Source: Modestobacter italicus (GTDB taxonomy: Bacteria > Actinomycetota > Actinomycetes > Mycobacteriales > Geodermatophilaceae). Taken from it: a DNA stretch of 64,000 nt. The DNA lies in assembly GCF_000306785.1 (NCBI RefSeq), contig NC_017955.1, positions 1,240,001 through 1,304,000 on the forward strand, written 5' to 3'. The translations under genes were made by a program, and so were the position numbers. The notes under the pieces are model-generated. The model was given only the letters and a program-made list of their open reading frames with translations, searched no databases and had not been told where the DNA came from. Positions 35,384 through 43,539 of this stretch are shown here, piece after piece (within the stretch, counting starts at the first letter, position 1; every line of letters starts with the position of its first letter).

Positions 35384-35464
35384 GCAGTGCTCCGGGGGTG
35401 ACGGCGACGGGGTGGCCGTCTCCCCGCGGGGCATGGCGACCTCGGGGAGCATAGGTCCCCTCCC

Positions 35465-35486
35465 GTTCATCCTCCGTTCACCGGGT
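35465..35486. promoter_or_regulatory. candidate PhoP (PHO) box
   Basis: Two adjacent 11-bp units, GTTCATCCTCC at 35465-35475 and GTTCACCGGGT at 35476-35486, match the actinobacterial PHO-box direct repeat (GTTCAYY core every 11 bp, known from Streptomyces). It lies in the divergent gap, 82 bp from the DUF47-pit start and 50 bp from the CopCD start. Confidence 0.7.
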
Positions 35487-35535
35487 TGTCCCCGCCTCCG
35501 GGAACTGGACGGGCCCGGGCGACGACTGTCCCCAC

Positions 35536-37296
35536 GTGCACCGTCCGACCACCCGGGCAGCCGCCGGCGGACGGCGGTTGCTCGCCGCCGCCCTGCTGCT
35601 GTCCGCGCTGCTCGGCGCCGGACTGCTGCTCGACGTCGTCACCGCCCCGCCGGCGTCCGCGCACGCGATGGTGGTGACGAGCAGCCCCGCCGACGGCGAG
35701 CGGCTGGGCACCGCGCCCGCGCAGGTGACGATCGAGTTCGACGAGCACGTCTCCCTCGGCGCCGGGTACGCGCGCGTGCTGGACGGGCAGGGGGAGCGGG
35801 TCGACGCCGGCACGGCCGAGGTCCGCGACGACGTCGTCACCGTGCCGCTGCGCGCGGACCTGCCCGACGCCGGCTACGTCGTCACCTACCGGGTCGTGTC
35901 GGCGGACTCCCACCCGGTCTCGGGCGCCTTCTCCTTCGTCGTCGGGACCGGGGAGCTGCCGGCGGCCGGGTCGGTGGGCAGCGGGGAGGAGATCGACCCG
36001 GGGGTGGCGGTGCTGCTGCCGCTGGCCCGCTGGCTCGGGTACGCCGGGCTGGCGCTGGGCCTCGGCGTCCCGCTGGCGCTGGCCACCGTCTGGGCGGGCG
36101 GGTGGGCGTCAGGGCGGTCGCGCCGGGTGACGCTGGGTGGGCTGGCCGCGGTCGTCGTCGGCGCCGCGCTCTCGCTGCTGGCGCAGGGCCCCTACGCCGC
36201 GGCGGCCGGCCTCGGGTCGCTGCTCGACGGGCAGCTGGTCGGCACCACCCTCGACTCCGGCTACGGCCGGACGCTGCTCGCCCGGATCGCGCTGGCGGTG
36301 CTGCTGGCGGCCGTGCTGGCCGGGAGCTGGCGGCGCGACCGGCGCCCCGGCGGCCCGGCGCTGGCCGTCGCCGGGCTGCTGGCCGCCGGGCTGGTGGTGG
36401 CGGTCGCCGCGGTCGGGCACCCGGTCGCCGGCTCGCTGCCGGGGCTGGCCGTCGCCGTCTCCGCCGTCCACGTGGCCGCGATGTGCGGCTGGCTGGGCGG
36501 CCTGGTCGTGCTGTTCACCGGCCTGCTGCGCGGGAGCACGCCGACCCGGGAGCTGGACGCCGCGCTGCCCCGCTGGTCCACGCTGGCCGGGGGCTACATC
36601 GGCGCGCTCGTCGTCACCGGGGTGCTGCAGTCGGTCCGCGAGGTCGGCTCGTTCTCCGGGCTGGTGTCCACCAGCTACGGCTGGGTGCTGCTGGCCAAGC
36701 TCGCGGTGGTGCTGCTGGTCCTGGTCGCCGCGCTGGTCAGCCGGGACTGGGTGCAGCAGCGGGCGGGCCGCAGCCGCCGTCCCGGTCACCGGGTGGTCGC
36801 CCAGGCGTTCTCCGCGACCGAGGAGGCGGAGCCCCCGCCGGCCACGCTCGGGGTGCTGCGCCGCTCGGTGCTGCTGGAGTGCGTCGGCGCCGTCGTCGTC
36901 CTCGCGCTGTCGGCGGTGCTGGTCAGCCAGGTGCCGGCCACGGCGTCGATGGCCGAGCCGGTGGAGGTCACCCTGCCGCTGCAGTCCGCCGCCGGCAGCG
37001 CCGGGAACGGCAGCGTGCAGGTGTCGGTGGACCCGGTCACCCCGGGGCCGACCACCGTGCACGTGTACCTCTACGACGCCGAGGGCCGGCTCGCCCAGCC
37101 GCAGCAGATCGCGGTCTCGCTCACCGAGGTGGCGCAGCAGATCGGCCCGCTGGACGTCGAGCTCGCCGCCGCTGGCCCCGGCCACTACGTCGGGTACCCC
37201 GACCTGCCCTCGGCCGGCAGCTGGACCCTCACCGTGACCGTCCGGCTGGGCGAGTTCACCGCCGTCACCGCCAGCACCGTCCTCGCGGTCCGCTGA
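35536..37296 (+). CDS. CopC-CopD fusion copper resistance/uptake protein
   Basis: 586 residues from GTG 35536. A signal peptide ends at ASAH, leaving a mature N-terminal His as in CopC, a copper ligand. The CopC domain (about 43-140) ends with DSHPVSGAFSFVV, whose His is the other Cu(II) ligand. An eight-helix CopD membrane domain (about 155-480) follows, with HVAAMCGWLGGLVVLF. The C-terminal 95 residues form an extracytoplasmic beta-domain of YtkA/FixH type (VEVTLPLQSAAGSAGNGSVQ). YcnJ-like fusions move copper across the membrane. First gene of a copper cluster with ycnI and sco1. Confidence 0.92.
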   Translation: MHRPTTRAAAGGRRLLAAALLLSALLGAGLLLDVVTAPPASAHAMVVTSSPADGERLGTAPAQVTIEFDEHVSLGAGYARVLDGQGERVDAGTAEVRDDVVTVPLRADLPDAGYVVTYRVVSADSHPVSGAFSFVVGTGELPAAGSVGSGEEIDPGVAVLLPLARWLGYAGLALGLGVPLALATVWAGGWASGRSRRVTLGGLAAVVVGAALSLLAQGPYAAAAGLGSLLDGQLVGTTLDSGYGRTLLARIALAVLLAAVLAGSWRRDRRPGGPALAVAGLLAAGLVVAVAAVGHPVAGSLPGLAVAVSAVHVAAMCGWLGGLVVLFTGLLRGSTPTRELDAALPRWSTLAGGYIGALVVTGVLQSVREVGSFSGLVSTSYGWVLLAKLAVVLLVLVAALVSRDWVQQRAGRSRRPGHRVVAQAFSATEEAEPPPATLGVLRRSVLLECVGAVVVLALSAVLVSQVPATASMAEPVEVTLPLQSAAGSAGNGSVQVSVDPVTPGPTTVHVYLYDAEGRLAQPQQIAVSLTEVAQQIGPLDVELAAAGPGHYVGYPDLPSAGSWTLTVTVRLGEFTAVTASTVLAVR

Positions 37297-37322
37297 CCCA
37301 CCCCTGAGAACGAGGAGAACCG

Positions 37323-38060
37323 TTGTCCCTGCTCCGCCCCCTCCGCCGGCTGCCCGTGGTGCTCGTGACCGCCGGCGCCCTGCTGTTCGCCGGCACCGGC
37401 ATCGCCTCGGCCCACGTGACGGTCTCCTCGGCGAACGCCGCCGCCGGCGGGTACGGCAAGGTGACCTTCAGCGTGCCCAACGAGAGCGACGCCGCGAGCA
37501 CCGTGGGCCTGCGCATCCAGCTGCCCACCGAGACGCCGCTGACCTCGGTGCGCGCCCAGCCGGTGCCGGGCTGGACGGTCACGCTCACCACCGTCGCGCT
37601 CGACCCGCCGGTCACCTCCGACGACGGCGACACCATCGACTCGGCGGTCTCGGTGGTGGACTACCAGGCCGACCCCGGCACCGGCATCGCGCCGGGGCAG
37701 TTCCAGGAGTTCGCGCTGTCCGGCGGCCCGTTCCCGGACGTCGACCAGCTGACGTTCAACGTCGTGCAGACCTACAGCGACGGCAGCGAGGCCGCCTGGA
37801 TCGAGCCGACCGTCGACGGTCAGCCCGAGCCGGAGCGCCCGGCGCCGGTGCTGTCGCTCACCGCCGCCGCGGCCGGCACCGACGCGCACGGTGCCGCCAC
37901 CGGTGGGGCCGTGACCGAGGCCTCCGCCACCCAGCCCGCGGACGACGGTGGCAGCACGACCGCCACGGTCGCCCTGGTGCTCGCCGTCCTGGGGCTGCTC
38001 GCGGGGCTGGCCGGTCTCGGCCTCGGGCTGGCCGCGCGCCGACGTACCGTGTCCTCGTGA
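37323..38060 (+). CDS. ycnI: YcnI family copper-binding membrane-anchored protein
   Basis: 245 residues from TTG 37323; GAGGAGAACC lies 4 bp before it. Signal peptide to ASAH gives a mature His-Val-Thr-Val start, the copper-ligand histidine of the DUF1775 domain. The fold continues through KVTFSVPNESD and ends near 170 with QTYSDGSEAAWIEP. A Thr/Ala-rich linker and a C-terminal membrane helix with an RRR tail (about 215-245) anchor it outside. YcnI proteins bind Cu(II) and serve copper delivery with CopCD. Overlaps sco1 by four bases (GTGA). Confidence 0.93.
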   Translation: MSLLRPLRRLPVVLVTAGALLFAGTGIASAHVTVSSANAAAGGYGKVTFSVPNESDAASTVGLRIQLPTETPLTSVRAQPVPGWTVTLTTVALDPPVTSDDGDTIDSAVSVVDYQADPGTGIAPGQFQEFALSGGPFPDVDQLTFNVVQTYSDGSEAAWIEPTVDGQPEPERPAPVLSLTAAAAGTDAHGAATGGAVTEASATQPADDGGSTTATVALVLAVLGLLAGLAGLGLGLAARRRTVSS

Positions 38061-38719
38061 GCTCTGCGACCCGGCCCGCGCTGGCCGCCCTCGGCCTCGC
38101 CGCCGGTCTGCTGCTGGCCGGCTGCGGCGGTGACGCCGACGCCACGGCCGAGGGGCACGACCACGGGGGCGCCTCGGCACCGGCGACGGTGGAGGGTGGC
38201 GACGACAGCGGCTACGCCGGCCTGCACCTGGCCGACCCGTACCAGAAGCCGGAGTTCACCCTCACCGACAGCGCCGGCGCCCCGTTCGACTTCGCCGACC
38301 GCACCGGCACGGGGCCGACGCTGCTGTTCTTCGGCTACACGAACTGCCCCGACGTCTGCCCCACGACGATGGCCGACGTCGCGCTGGCGCTGCGCAAGGT
38401 CGACCCGGCCGTCGCGGCGGAGACCTCGGTGGTGTTCGTGACCACCGACCCGGCTCGGGACACCCCCGCCGTGCTGGGCGCCTACCTCGACCAGTTCGAC
38501 GCCGACCTGGCCACCCAGTTCACCGGGCTCACCGGCGACCAGGCCCAGGTCGACCAGGCGCAGCTGGCCGCCGGGGTGCCGCTGGCCGAGGACATGGGGC
38601 AGACCCACTCGTCGCTGCTGCTGCTCTACGGCACCGACGGCGAGGCCGACGTCGCCTTCGACGCCGGGAACACCGGCGCCGACATCGCCCACGACCTGGC
38701 CCTGGTCGCCGCCGGCTGA
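38057..38719 (+). CDS. SCO1/SenC copper chaperone lipoprotein
   Basis: 220 residues from GTG 38057. The lipobox LLLAGCGG (Cys near residue 23) predicts a lipoprotein at the outer membrane face. The thioredoxin-fold domain carries the copper site FFGYTNCPDVCPTTMADVA (CxxxC, about 94-112) and the third ligand His in DMGQTHSSLLLLYG. SCO1 proteins load copper into the CuA site of cytochrome c oxidase or guard thiols. Translationally coupled to ycnI. The Asp/Glu/His-rich segment after the lipobox may help collect copper. Confidence 0.93.
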   Translation: MSSATRPALAALGLAAGLLLAGCGGDADATAEGHDHGGASAPATVEGGDDSGYAGLHLADPYQKPEFTLTDSAGAPFDFADRTGTGPTLLFFGYTNCPDVCPTTMADVALALRKVDPAVAAETSVVFVTTDPARDTPAVLGAYLDQFDADLATQFTGLTGDQAQVDQAQLAAGVPLAEDMGQTHSSLLLLYGTDGEADVAFDAGNTGADIAHDLALVAAG

Positions 38720-38722
38720 CCC

Positions 38723-38754
38723 GTCGAGCTGTCGACGAGTCGACAGGTCGACGT
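38723..38754 (+). terminator. hairpin after sco1-like gene
   Basis: CGTCGAGCTGTCGAC (38723-38737) pairs with 38740-38754 with one mismatch around a 2-nt gap. It begins 4 bp after the SCO1 stop and probably ends the copper operon. Confidence 0.75.
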
Positions 38755-38785
38755 CCCGGGGGCGGATCGACCACCCCGGTGACGG

Positions 38786-38860
38786 TTGCACGGCGTGTTC
38801 GGGGGAACACGCCGGGCGACGAATTACAAGTCTGTCATTCGATGTTTGGATGTCGCAGAC
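38786..38860 (+). promoter_or_regulatory. structured, AT-richer 5' region of the M23 peptidase gene
   Basis: A perfect 10-bp hairpin (CGGCGTGTTC at 38791-38800, loop GGGG, complement 38805-38814) is followed by an unusually AT-rich stretch (38820-38855, GAATTACAAGTCTGTCATTC). TTGCAC at 38786 could be a -35. About 95 bp of possible 5' UTR precede the GTG. Confidence 0.4.
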
Positions 38861-38908
38861 CCGATCCGGCCCACCCGGGCGTCGGACGGGTAGCGAAGGG
38901 CAGGCACC

Positions 38909-39718
38909 GTGGGCTCGAGGCACACCGGCACGACCGTCCGCAGCCGCGGAGCCCAGGTCGAGCCGCTGTCCTCCCCGGCCACCGGCCCGGAGACCCCCAC
39001 CGCCCCCCGGCCCCGCCGCAGCGCCGTCGCCCGGCGCCGTCCGGCCGCCCTGCTCGCGGCACTGGTCGTCGGTGGCCTGGCCGCCGCCGTGGTCGGCACC
39101 CAGGCGCTCCCGACGGCCGACGCCGAGGAGCCGCTCTCGGTCACCGTGCTGCTCGGCTCGGACGCCGAGGGCATGCTCGAGCCGGAGATGAGCCCGCAGG
39201 AGGCGATCACCGAGGTCGAGGCGCAGGCCCGGCTCGACGAGGTGGCCGCCAGCCGCGCCCAGCGTGCCGCCGAGGCCGAGGCCGCCGAGGCAGCGGCCGA
39301 GGCCGCCGCCGAAGCGGCCCGCCCCAAGGCCGTGATGCCGATCGACGGCGCCCGGATGACCACCTGCTACTGCATGCGCTGGGGCACCATGCACTGGGGC
39401 CTCGATCTGGCCGCCCCGAAGATGACCCCCGAGTACGCCGCCGAGGACGGGGTCGTGCTGCGTGCCGGCACCGCAACCGGCTTCGGCTACGCCGTCTACA
39501 TCCTGGGCGTGAGCGGCGACGTCACCGTCTACGGCCACATGGAGAAGATCCTGGTCGAGGCGGGCGACGTCGTGGAGGCCGGCGACACGATCGCTCTGGT
39601 GGGCAGCCGCGGCCAGTCCACCGGCCCGCACCTGCACTTCGAGGTGCACAAGGGCGGCATGGACGGCAAGCGCGTCGACCCGGTCGCCTGGCTCCGCGCC
39701 CGCGGCGTCGACGTCTAG
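38909..39718 (+). CDS. M23 family (LytM) peptidase
   Basis: 269 residues from GTG 38909 with GAAGGGCAG upstream. One N-terminal membrane helix (RPAALLAALVVGGLAAAVVG, about 40-60), a coiled-coil Ala/Glu-rich segment (about 95-135, EVEAQARLDEVAASRAQRAA), then the LytM domain with CMRWGTMHWGLDLAAP (HxxxD zinc ligands) and TGPHLHFEVH (HxH). All zinc residues are intact. It cleaves peptidoglycan cross-links outside the membrane and may aid division or spore-like development. Monocistronic; its stop abuts hairpin repeat B copy 2. Confidence 0.93.
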   Translation: MGSRHTGTTVRSRGAQVEPLSSPATGPETPTAPRPRRSAVARRRPAALLAALVVGGLAAAVVGTQALPTADAEEPLSVTVLLGSDAEGMLEPEMSPQEAITEVEAQARLDEVAASRAQRAAEAEAAEAAAEAAAEAARPKAVMPIDGARMTTCYCMRWGTMHWGLDLAAPKMTPEYAAEDGVVLRAGTATGFGYAVYILGVSGDVTVYGHMEKILVEAGDVVEAGDTIALVGSRGQSTGPHLHFEVHKGGMDGKRVDPVAWLRARGVDV

Positions 39719-39777
39719 AAGGACCCCCTTGCCCCCCACCGCTCGCACGCTCGCGGCGGGCCCCTGCAAGGGGGCCG
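39719..39777. repeat. hairpin repeat B, copy 2
   Basis: 59-bp hairpin right after the M23 stop. The outer stem CCCCCTTGC (39724-39732) pairs with 39766-39774, extended by GG/CC past a bulged A; inner CCGC/GCGG stem. Compared with copy 1 at 27571, base pairs 9-53, 11-51 and 23-36 are swapped in a compensating way. It lies between convergent M23 and kdpE. Confidence 0.85.
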
Positions 39778-39790
39778 CGGGACGCGGCGA

Positions 39791-40465
39791 TCACGGGGTG
39801 AAGCGGTAGCCCATGCCGGGTTCGGTGTGCAGGTGGCGCGGGTGCGCGGGGTCCGGCTCGAGCTTGCGGCGCAGCTGGGCCAGGTAGACCCGCAGGTAGT
39901 TGGTCTCGCGCTCGTAGGACGGCCCCCACACCGCCTGCAGCAGCTGCCGCTGGCCGACCAGCCGGCCCGGGTGGCGGACCAGCTCCGAGAGCAGCCCCCA
40001 CTCGGTCGGGGTCAGCCGGACGGCGACGCCGTCGACGGTCACCTGCTTGGCCGCCAGGTCCACGGTGAAGGAGTCGGTGACGACGACGGCCTGCCCAGGT
40101 TCGGCGCTGCCCCGGCGGACCGCGGCGCGCAGCCGGGCGAGCAGCTCAGCCATGTCGAAGGGCTTGGTCACGTAGTCGTCGGCGCCGGCGTCCAGCGCGG
40201 CCACCTTGTCCTGGCTGTCGGCCCGGGCGGAGAGCACCAGCACCGGGCCGGTGAACCAGGGGCGCAGCCCGGCGAGGACCTCGGTGCCGTCCAGGTCGGG
40301 CAGGCCCAGGTCCAGGACGACGACGTCGGGGTGCGACGACGCGGCCTCGCGCAGGGCGGTGGTGCCGTCCGGCGCGGTGACCACCTCGTGCCCGGCGGCG
40401 CGCAGGCTGATCCGCAGCGCCCGCAGCAGCTGCGGGTCGTCGTCGACGACCAGCACCCGGCTCAT
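39791..40465 (-). CDS. kdpE: KdpE response regulator (OmpR family)
   Basis: 224 residues from ATG 40465. Receiver domain: VLVVDDDPQLLRAL (acidic pair), VVLDLGLPDLDG (phospho-Asp near 51), VLVLSARADSQDK and DYVTKPF (Lys near 101). The winged-helix DNA-binding domain (about 130-222) shows LTPTEWGLLSELVRHPGRLVGQRQLLQAVWG and ETNYLRVYLAQLRRKLEPD, typical for KdpE. It overlaps kdpD by ATGA. It should activate kdpFABC when K+ is scarce. The 11-bp direct repeats at 43023, 44656 and 44689 are its likely sites. Confidence 0.95.
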   Translation of the reverse strand: MSRVLVVDDDPQLLRALRISLRAAGHEVVTAPDGTTALREAASSHPDVVVLDLGLPDLDGTEVLAGLRPWFTGPVLVLSARADSQDKVAALDAGADDYVTKPFDMAELLARLRAAVRRGSAEPGQAVVVTDSFTVDLAAKQVTVDGVAVRLTPTEWGLLSELVRHPGRLVGQRQLLQAVWGPSYERETNYLRVYLAQLRRKLEPDPAHPRHLHTEPGMGYRFTP

Positions 40466-42987
40466 GCGGCCCCCACCGCGTCGCGCCGGGCGGGCAGCTC
40501 CGCCGGCGCCAGCGAGAGCACCATGGTCAGCCCGCCGCCGGGGGTGTCCTCGGCGGTGAGCGTGCCGCCCATCGCCTCGGTCAGCCCGCGGGCCACGGCC
40601 AGCCCCAGCCCGACGCCCTGCCCGCCGGGGGCGTCGCCGAGCCGCTGGAAGGGGGCGAACACCCGCTCCCGGTCGGCCTCGGGCACCCCCGGGCCGCGGT
40701 CGGCCACCCGCAGCTCGACCCGGCCGGCGGCGACACCCGCCCGGACGTCGACCACGCCGGACGGCGCGTGCTGGGTGGCGTTGCCGACCAGGTTGGCCAC
40801 GACCCGCTCGAGCAGGCCGGGGTCGGCCAGCGCGGCGGGCAGGCCGTCGGGGGAGTGGACGACGACCCGCGCCCGCTGCGGCCCGTCGAGCCAGGTGAGC
40901 GCGGTGCCCAGCACGGCGACCAGGTCGGTGGGGTCCAGCGTGGGGGCGACCGCGCCGGACTGCAGCCGGCTCATGTCCAGCAGGTTGTCGACCAGGCCGG
41001 TCAGCCGGTCGGCGGACTCGTCCACGGTGGCGACCAGCTCGGTGCGGTCGTCGTCGGTGAGGGCGAGGTCGGTGGAGCGCAGCGCCGAGGAGGCGGCCTT
41101 GATGCCGGCCAGCGGGGTGCGCAGGTCGTGGCTGACCGCGGCCAGCAGGGCGGTGCGCATGCTGTTGCCGGCGGCGAGCCGGTCGGCCTCGGCCGCCTGC
41201 GCGGTGAGCCGGCCCTGCTGGAGTGCGACGGCGGCCTGCTCGGCGAAGGCGACCAGCACCCGGCGGTCGCCGGCGTCGAGCGGGCGGCCGCACAGCCGCA
41301 GCGCGATGGTGTCGGTGATCGGCACGTCGTCACCGGTCCGGCCGTGCGCCTGCCCGCAGCTGCCCACGGTGCGCTCGCCGTCCGCGGTGCGCTCGACCAT
41401 CGTGACCTCGTCCAGCCCGAACGCCTCCCGGATCTGCTCCAGCATGCTGGGCAGCGCGCGGTCCCCGGCCAGGACGGAGCGGGACAGCGACGCCAGCATC
41501 TCGGTCTCTGCCGCCGAGCGGGCCGCGGCGACGGCCCGGCGGGCGGACCGGTCGACGACCGTGGCCACGGCCACCCCGACCACCAGGTAGCCCAGCAGCG
41601 CCACCACGTCGTCGACCTGGTTGACGGTCAGCCGCCCGGTGGGCTGGGTGAAGAACCAGTTCTCCGCCAGCCCGCCGACGACCGCCGCGACCACCGCCGG
41701 GCCCAGCCCGCCGACGAGGGCCACCGCCACCACCAGCAGCAGGAAGACCAGCAGCACGCTGGCCAGCGAGAGCACCGAGCCGGCGGTCAGGCACAGCACG
41801 GTCACCAGCGGCACGCCTCCAAGCGCCAGGGCCAGACCCGCCCAGCGCCGCCGCCAGGTGACCGCGGTGGTGAGCACCGGCAGCCGCCAGCCCGGTGACC
41901 CGGCGGCCGCGTGCGTGACGATGTGGACGTCGATCTCCCCGGACCGCGCGATCACCTCCCCGCCGATGCCGCCGCGCACCGCGCGCGCCCAGCGGGAGCG
42001 CCGGCTGGTGCCGATGACCAGCTGGGTGGCGTCGGCGCCCCGGGCGAACTGCAGCAGGGCGGTCGCGACGTCGTCCCCGACGACCTGGTGGTAGCTGCCG
42101 CCCAGGCTCTCCACGAGTGCGCGCTGGGCGCGGAGCGCCTCCGGCGAGGCGCCGGCCAGGCCGTCGGAGTGCAGCACGTGCACCGCCATCAGCACGCCGT
42201 TGCCGTTACGGCGGGCCACCCGGGCGGCGCGGCGCACCAGGGTCTCGCCCTCCGGCCCGCCGGTGAGCGCGACGACGACGCGCTCGCGGGTCTCCCAGAC
42301 GTGGTCGATGTCGTGCTCGGAGCGGTAGCGGCGCAGCCCCTCGTCCACCCGGTCGGCCAGCCACAGCAGGGCCAGCTCGCGCAGCGCGGTGAGGTTGCCG
42401 ACCCGGAAGAAGTTGCCCATCGCCGAGTCCACCCGCTCGGCGGGGTAGACGTTGCCGTGCGCCATCCGGCGGCGCAGCGCCTCCGGCGACATGTCCACCA
42501 GCTCGACCTGGTCGGCGCGACGGACCACCTCGTCGGGCACGGTCTCCTGCTGCGCGATGCCGGTGATCTGCTCCACGACGTCGGTCAGGCTGGCCAGGTG
42601 CTGGACGTTGACGGTGGTCAGCACGCTGATCCCGGCGGCGAGCAGCTCCTCGACGTCCTGCCAGCGCTTGGCGTGGCGGGAGCCCGGGGCGTTGGTGTGC
42701 GCCAGCTCGTCGATGACGACCAGGTCCGGGTGCCTGGCGAGCACCGCGTCGACGTCCAGCTCGGTCAGCGTGACGCCGCGGTGGGTGACCTCGAGCCGGG
42801 GGAGGACCTCCAGTCCTTCGAGCTGCTCGAGGGTGCGGCGCCGGCCGTGCGTCTCGACCAGCCCGACGACGACGTCCTGACCGCGGGCCAGCCGGCGGTG
42901 GGCCTCGCCGAGGACGGCGAAGGTCTTCCCGACGCCGGGGGCGGCGCCCAGGTAGATGCGCAACGAGCCGCGGGCCATGCCGCCCAT
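40462..42987 (-). CDS. kdpD: KdpD sensor histidine kinase
   Basis: 841 residues from ATG 42987 (ATG 42978 is an alternative). In order: KdpD domain with Walker A GAAPGVGKT (about 14-22) and IDELAHTNAPGSRHAKRWQD; a universal-stress-protein-like domain (about 230-360); four membrane helices (about 385-480); a GAF-like region; HisKA with AAVSHDLRTPLAGIK (phospho-His near 622); and HATPase with VGNATQHAPSG, DRGPGVP and GQGVGLGLAVARG. It senses low K+ or ionic stress and phosphorylates KdpE. A CGTCAGG-type repeat sits 36 bp upstream. Cyclic-di-AMP control through the USP domain is known for some KdpD; it is not established here. Confidence 0.96.
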   Translation of the reverse strand: MGGMARGSLRIYLGAAPGVGKTFAVLGEAHRRLARGQDVVVGLVETHGRRRTLEQLEGLEVLPRLEVTHRGVTLTELDVDAVLARHPDLVVIDELAHTNAPGSRHAKRWQDVEELLAAGISVLTTVNVQHLASLTDVVEQITGIAQQETVPDEVVRRADQVELVDMSPEALRRRMAHGNVYPAERVDSAMGNFFRVGNLTALRELALLWLADRVDEGLRRYRSEHDIDHVWETRERVVVALTGGPEGETLVRRAARVARRNGNGVLMAVHVLHSDGLAGASPEALRAQRALVESLGGSYHQVVGDDVATALLQFARGADATQLVIGTSRRSRWARAVRGGIGGEVIARSGEIDVHIVTHAAAGSPGWRLPVLTTAVTWRRRWAGLALALGGVPLVTVLCLTAGSVLSLASVLLVFLLLVVAVALVGGLGPAVVAAVVGGLAENWFFTQPTGRLTVNQVDDVVALLGYLVVGVAVATVVDRSARRAVAAARSAAETEMLASLSRSVLAGDRALPSMLEQIREAFGLDEVTMVERTADGERTVGSCGQAHGRTGDDVPITDTIALRLCGRPLDAGDRRVLVAFAEQAAVALQQGRLTAQAAEADRLAAGNSMRTALLAAVSHDLRTPLAGIKAASSALRSTDLALTDDDRTELVATVDESADRLTGLVDNLLDMSRLQSGAVAPTLDPTDLVAVLGTALTWLDGPQRARVVVHSPDGLPAALADPGLLERVVANLVGNATQHAPSGVVDVRAGVAAGRVELRVADRGPGVPEADRERVFAPFQRLGDAPGGQGVGLGLAVARGLTEAMGGTLTAEDTPGGGLTMVLSLAPAELPARRDAVGAA

Positions 42988-43022
42988 GATCGTCCCGTGC
43001 GGCCGGTCCGTGGGGCGGCCGG

Positions 43023-43041
43023 ACGTCAGGATCGCGTCAAG
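43023..43041. promoter_or_regulatory. candidate KdpE box, kdpDE promoter copy
   Basis: ACGTCAGGATCGCGTCAAG, a CGTCAGGA-N3-CGTCAAG direct repeat with 11-bp spacing. It lies 36 bp before the kdpD start (reverse orientation) and 54 bp before the divergent AraC-type gene. Confidence 0.7.
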
Positions 43042-43094
43042 ACACCCCGTCCGAGCGTGCTCAGGGAGGGGTCCGCTGCCGGGATGATGGCGCC

Positions 43095-43529
43095 GTGAGC
43101 CGGGCGAGCGAGGACTCCAACCGGCGGATGCTCCGGGCCCGGGACGCGATGGACCGCAGCTACGCCGAGCCGCTCGACGTCCCGGCGCTGGCCCGGATCG
43201 CGCTCGTCTCCGAGGCGCACTTCATCCGCACCTTCAAGACGACGTTCGGCGAGACGCCCAACCGCTACCTGCAGCGGCGGCGGGTCGAGCGGGCGATGTT
43301 CCTGCTCCGCACCACCGACCAGACCGTCACCGACATCTGCATGGCCGTCGGCTTCAGCAGCCTCGGCACCTTCAGCCGGGTGTTCGCCGAGGTCGTGGGG
43401 GAGCCGCCGAGCGTCTACCGCCGGCGCGGCCCGCTGGCCCCGGTGCCCAGCTGCTTCGGCATGCGGTGGCTGCGACCGGGCTCGAACGGCGCAGTTTCGG
43501 AGAAGCCCGGCGCGGCGCCCCCGCCCTAG
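43095..43529 (+). CDS. AraC family transcriptional regulator (HTH domain only)
   Basis: 144 residues from GTG 43095. The two-HTH AraC domain fills residues 10-105: YAEPLDVPALARIALVSEAHFIRTFKTTFGETPNRYLQRRRVERA, then TVTDICMAVGFSSLGTFSRVFAEVVGEPPS in the second HTH (quoted in part). There is no sensor domain, so it resembles SoxS/MarA-length regulators. It is followed 11 bp later by a VOC-fold gene and probably controls or is co-transcribed with it. Confidence 0.92.
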   Translation: MSRASEDSNRRMLRARDAMDRSYAEPLDVPALARIALVSEAHFIRTFKTTFGETPNRYLQRRRVERAMFLLRTTDQTVTDICMAVGFSSLGTFSRVFAEVVGEPPSVYRRRGPLAPVPSCFGMRWLRPGSNGAVSEKPGAAPPP

Positions 43530-43539
43530 CGTTCCGGCC

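Noticed and set aside
31367..35401. A 1344-codon plus-strand open frame
   Set aside because: It runs antisense across TauE/SafE, MFS, pit and DUF47, all of which have clear families. Its composition (Arg, Gln, Asp, His) is that of a shadow frame.
38780..38908. Possible c-di-AMP (ydaO) riboswitch before the M23 peptidase
   Set aside because: Only one hairpin is convincing; the conserved internal loops and pseudoknot segments could not be identified, and GAAGGGCAG is explained as the ribosome-binding site.
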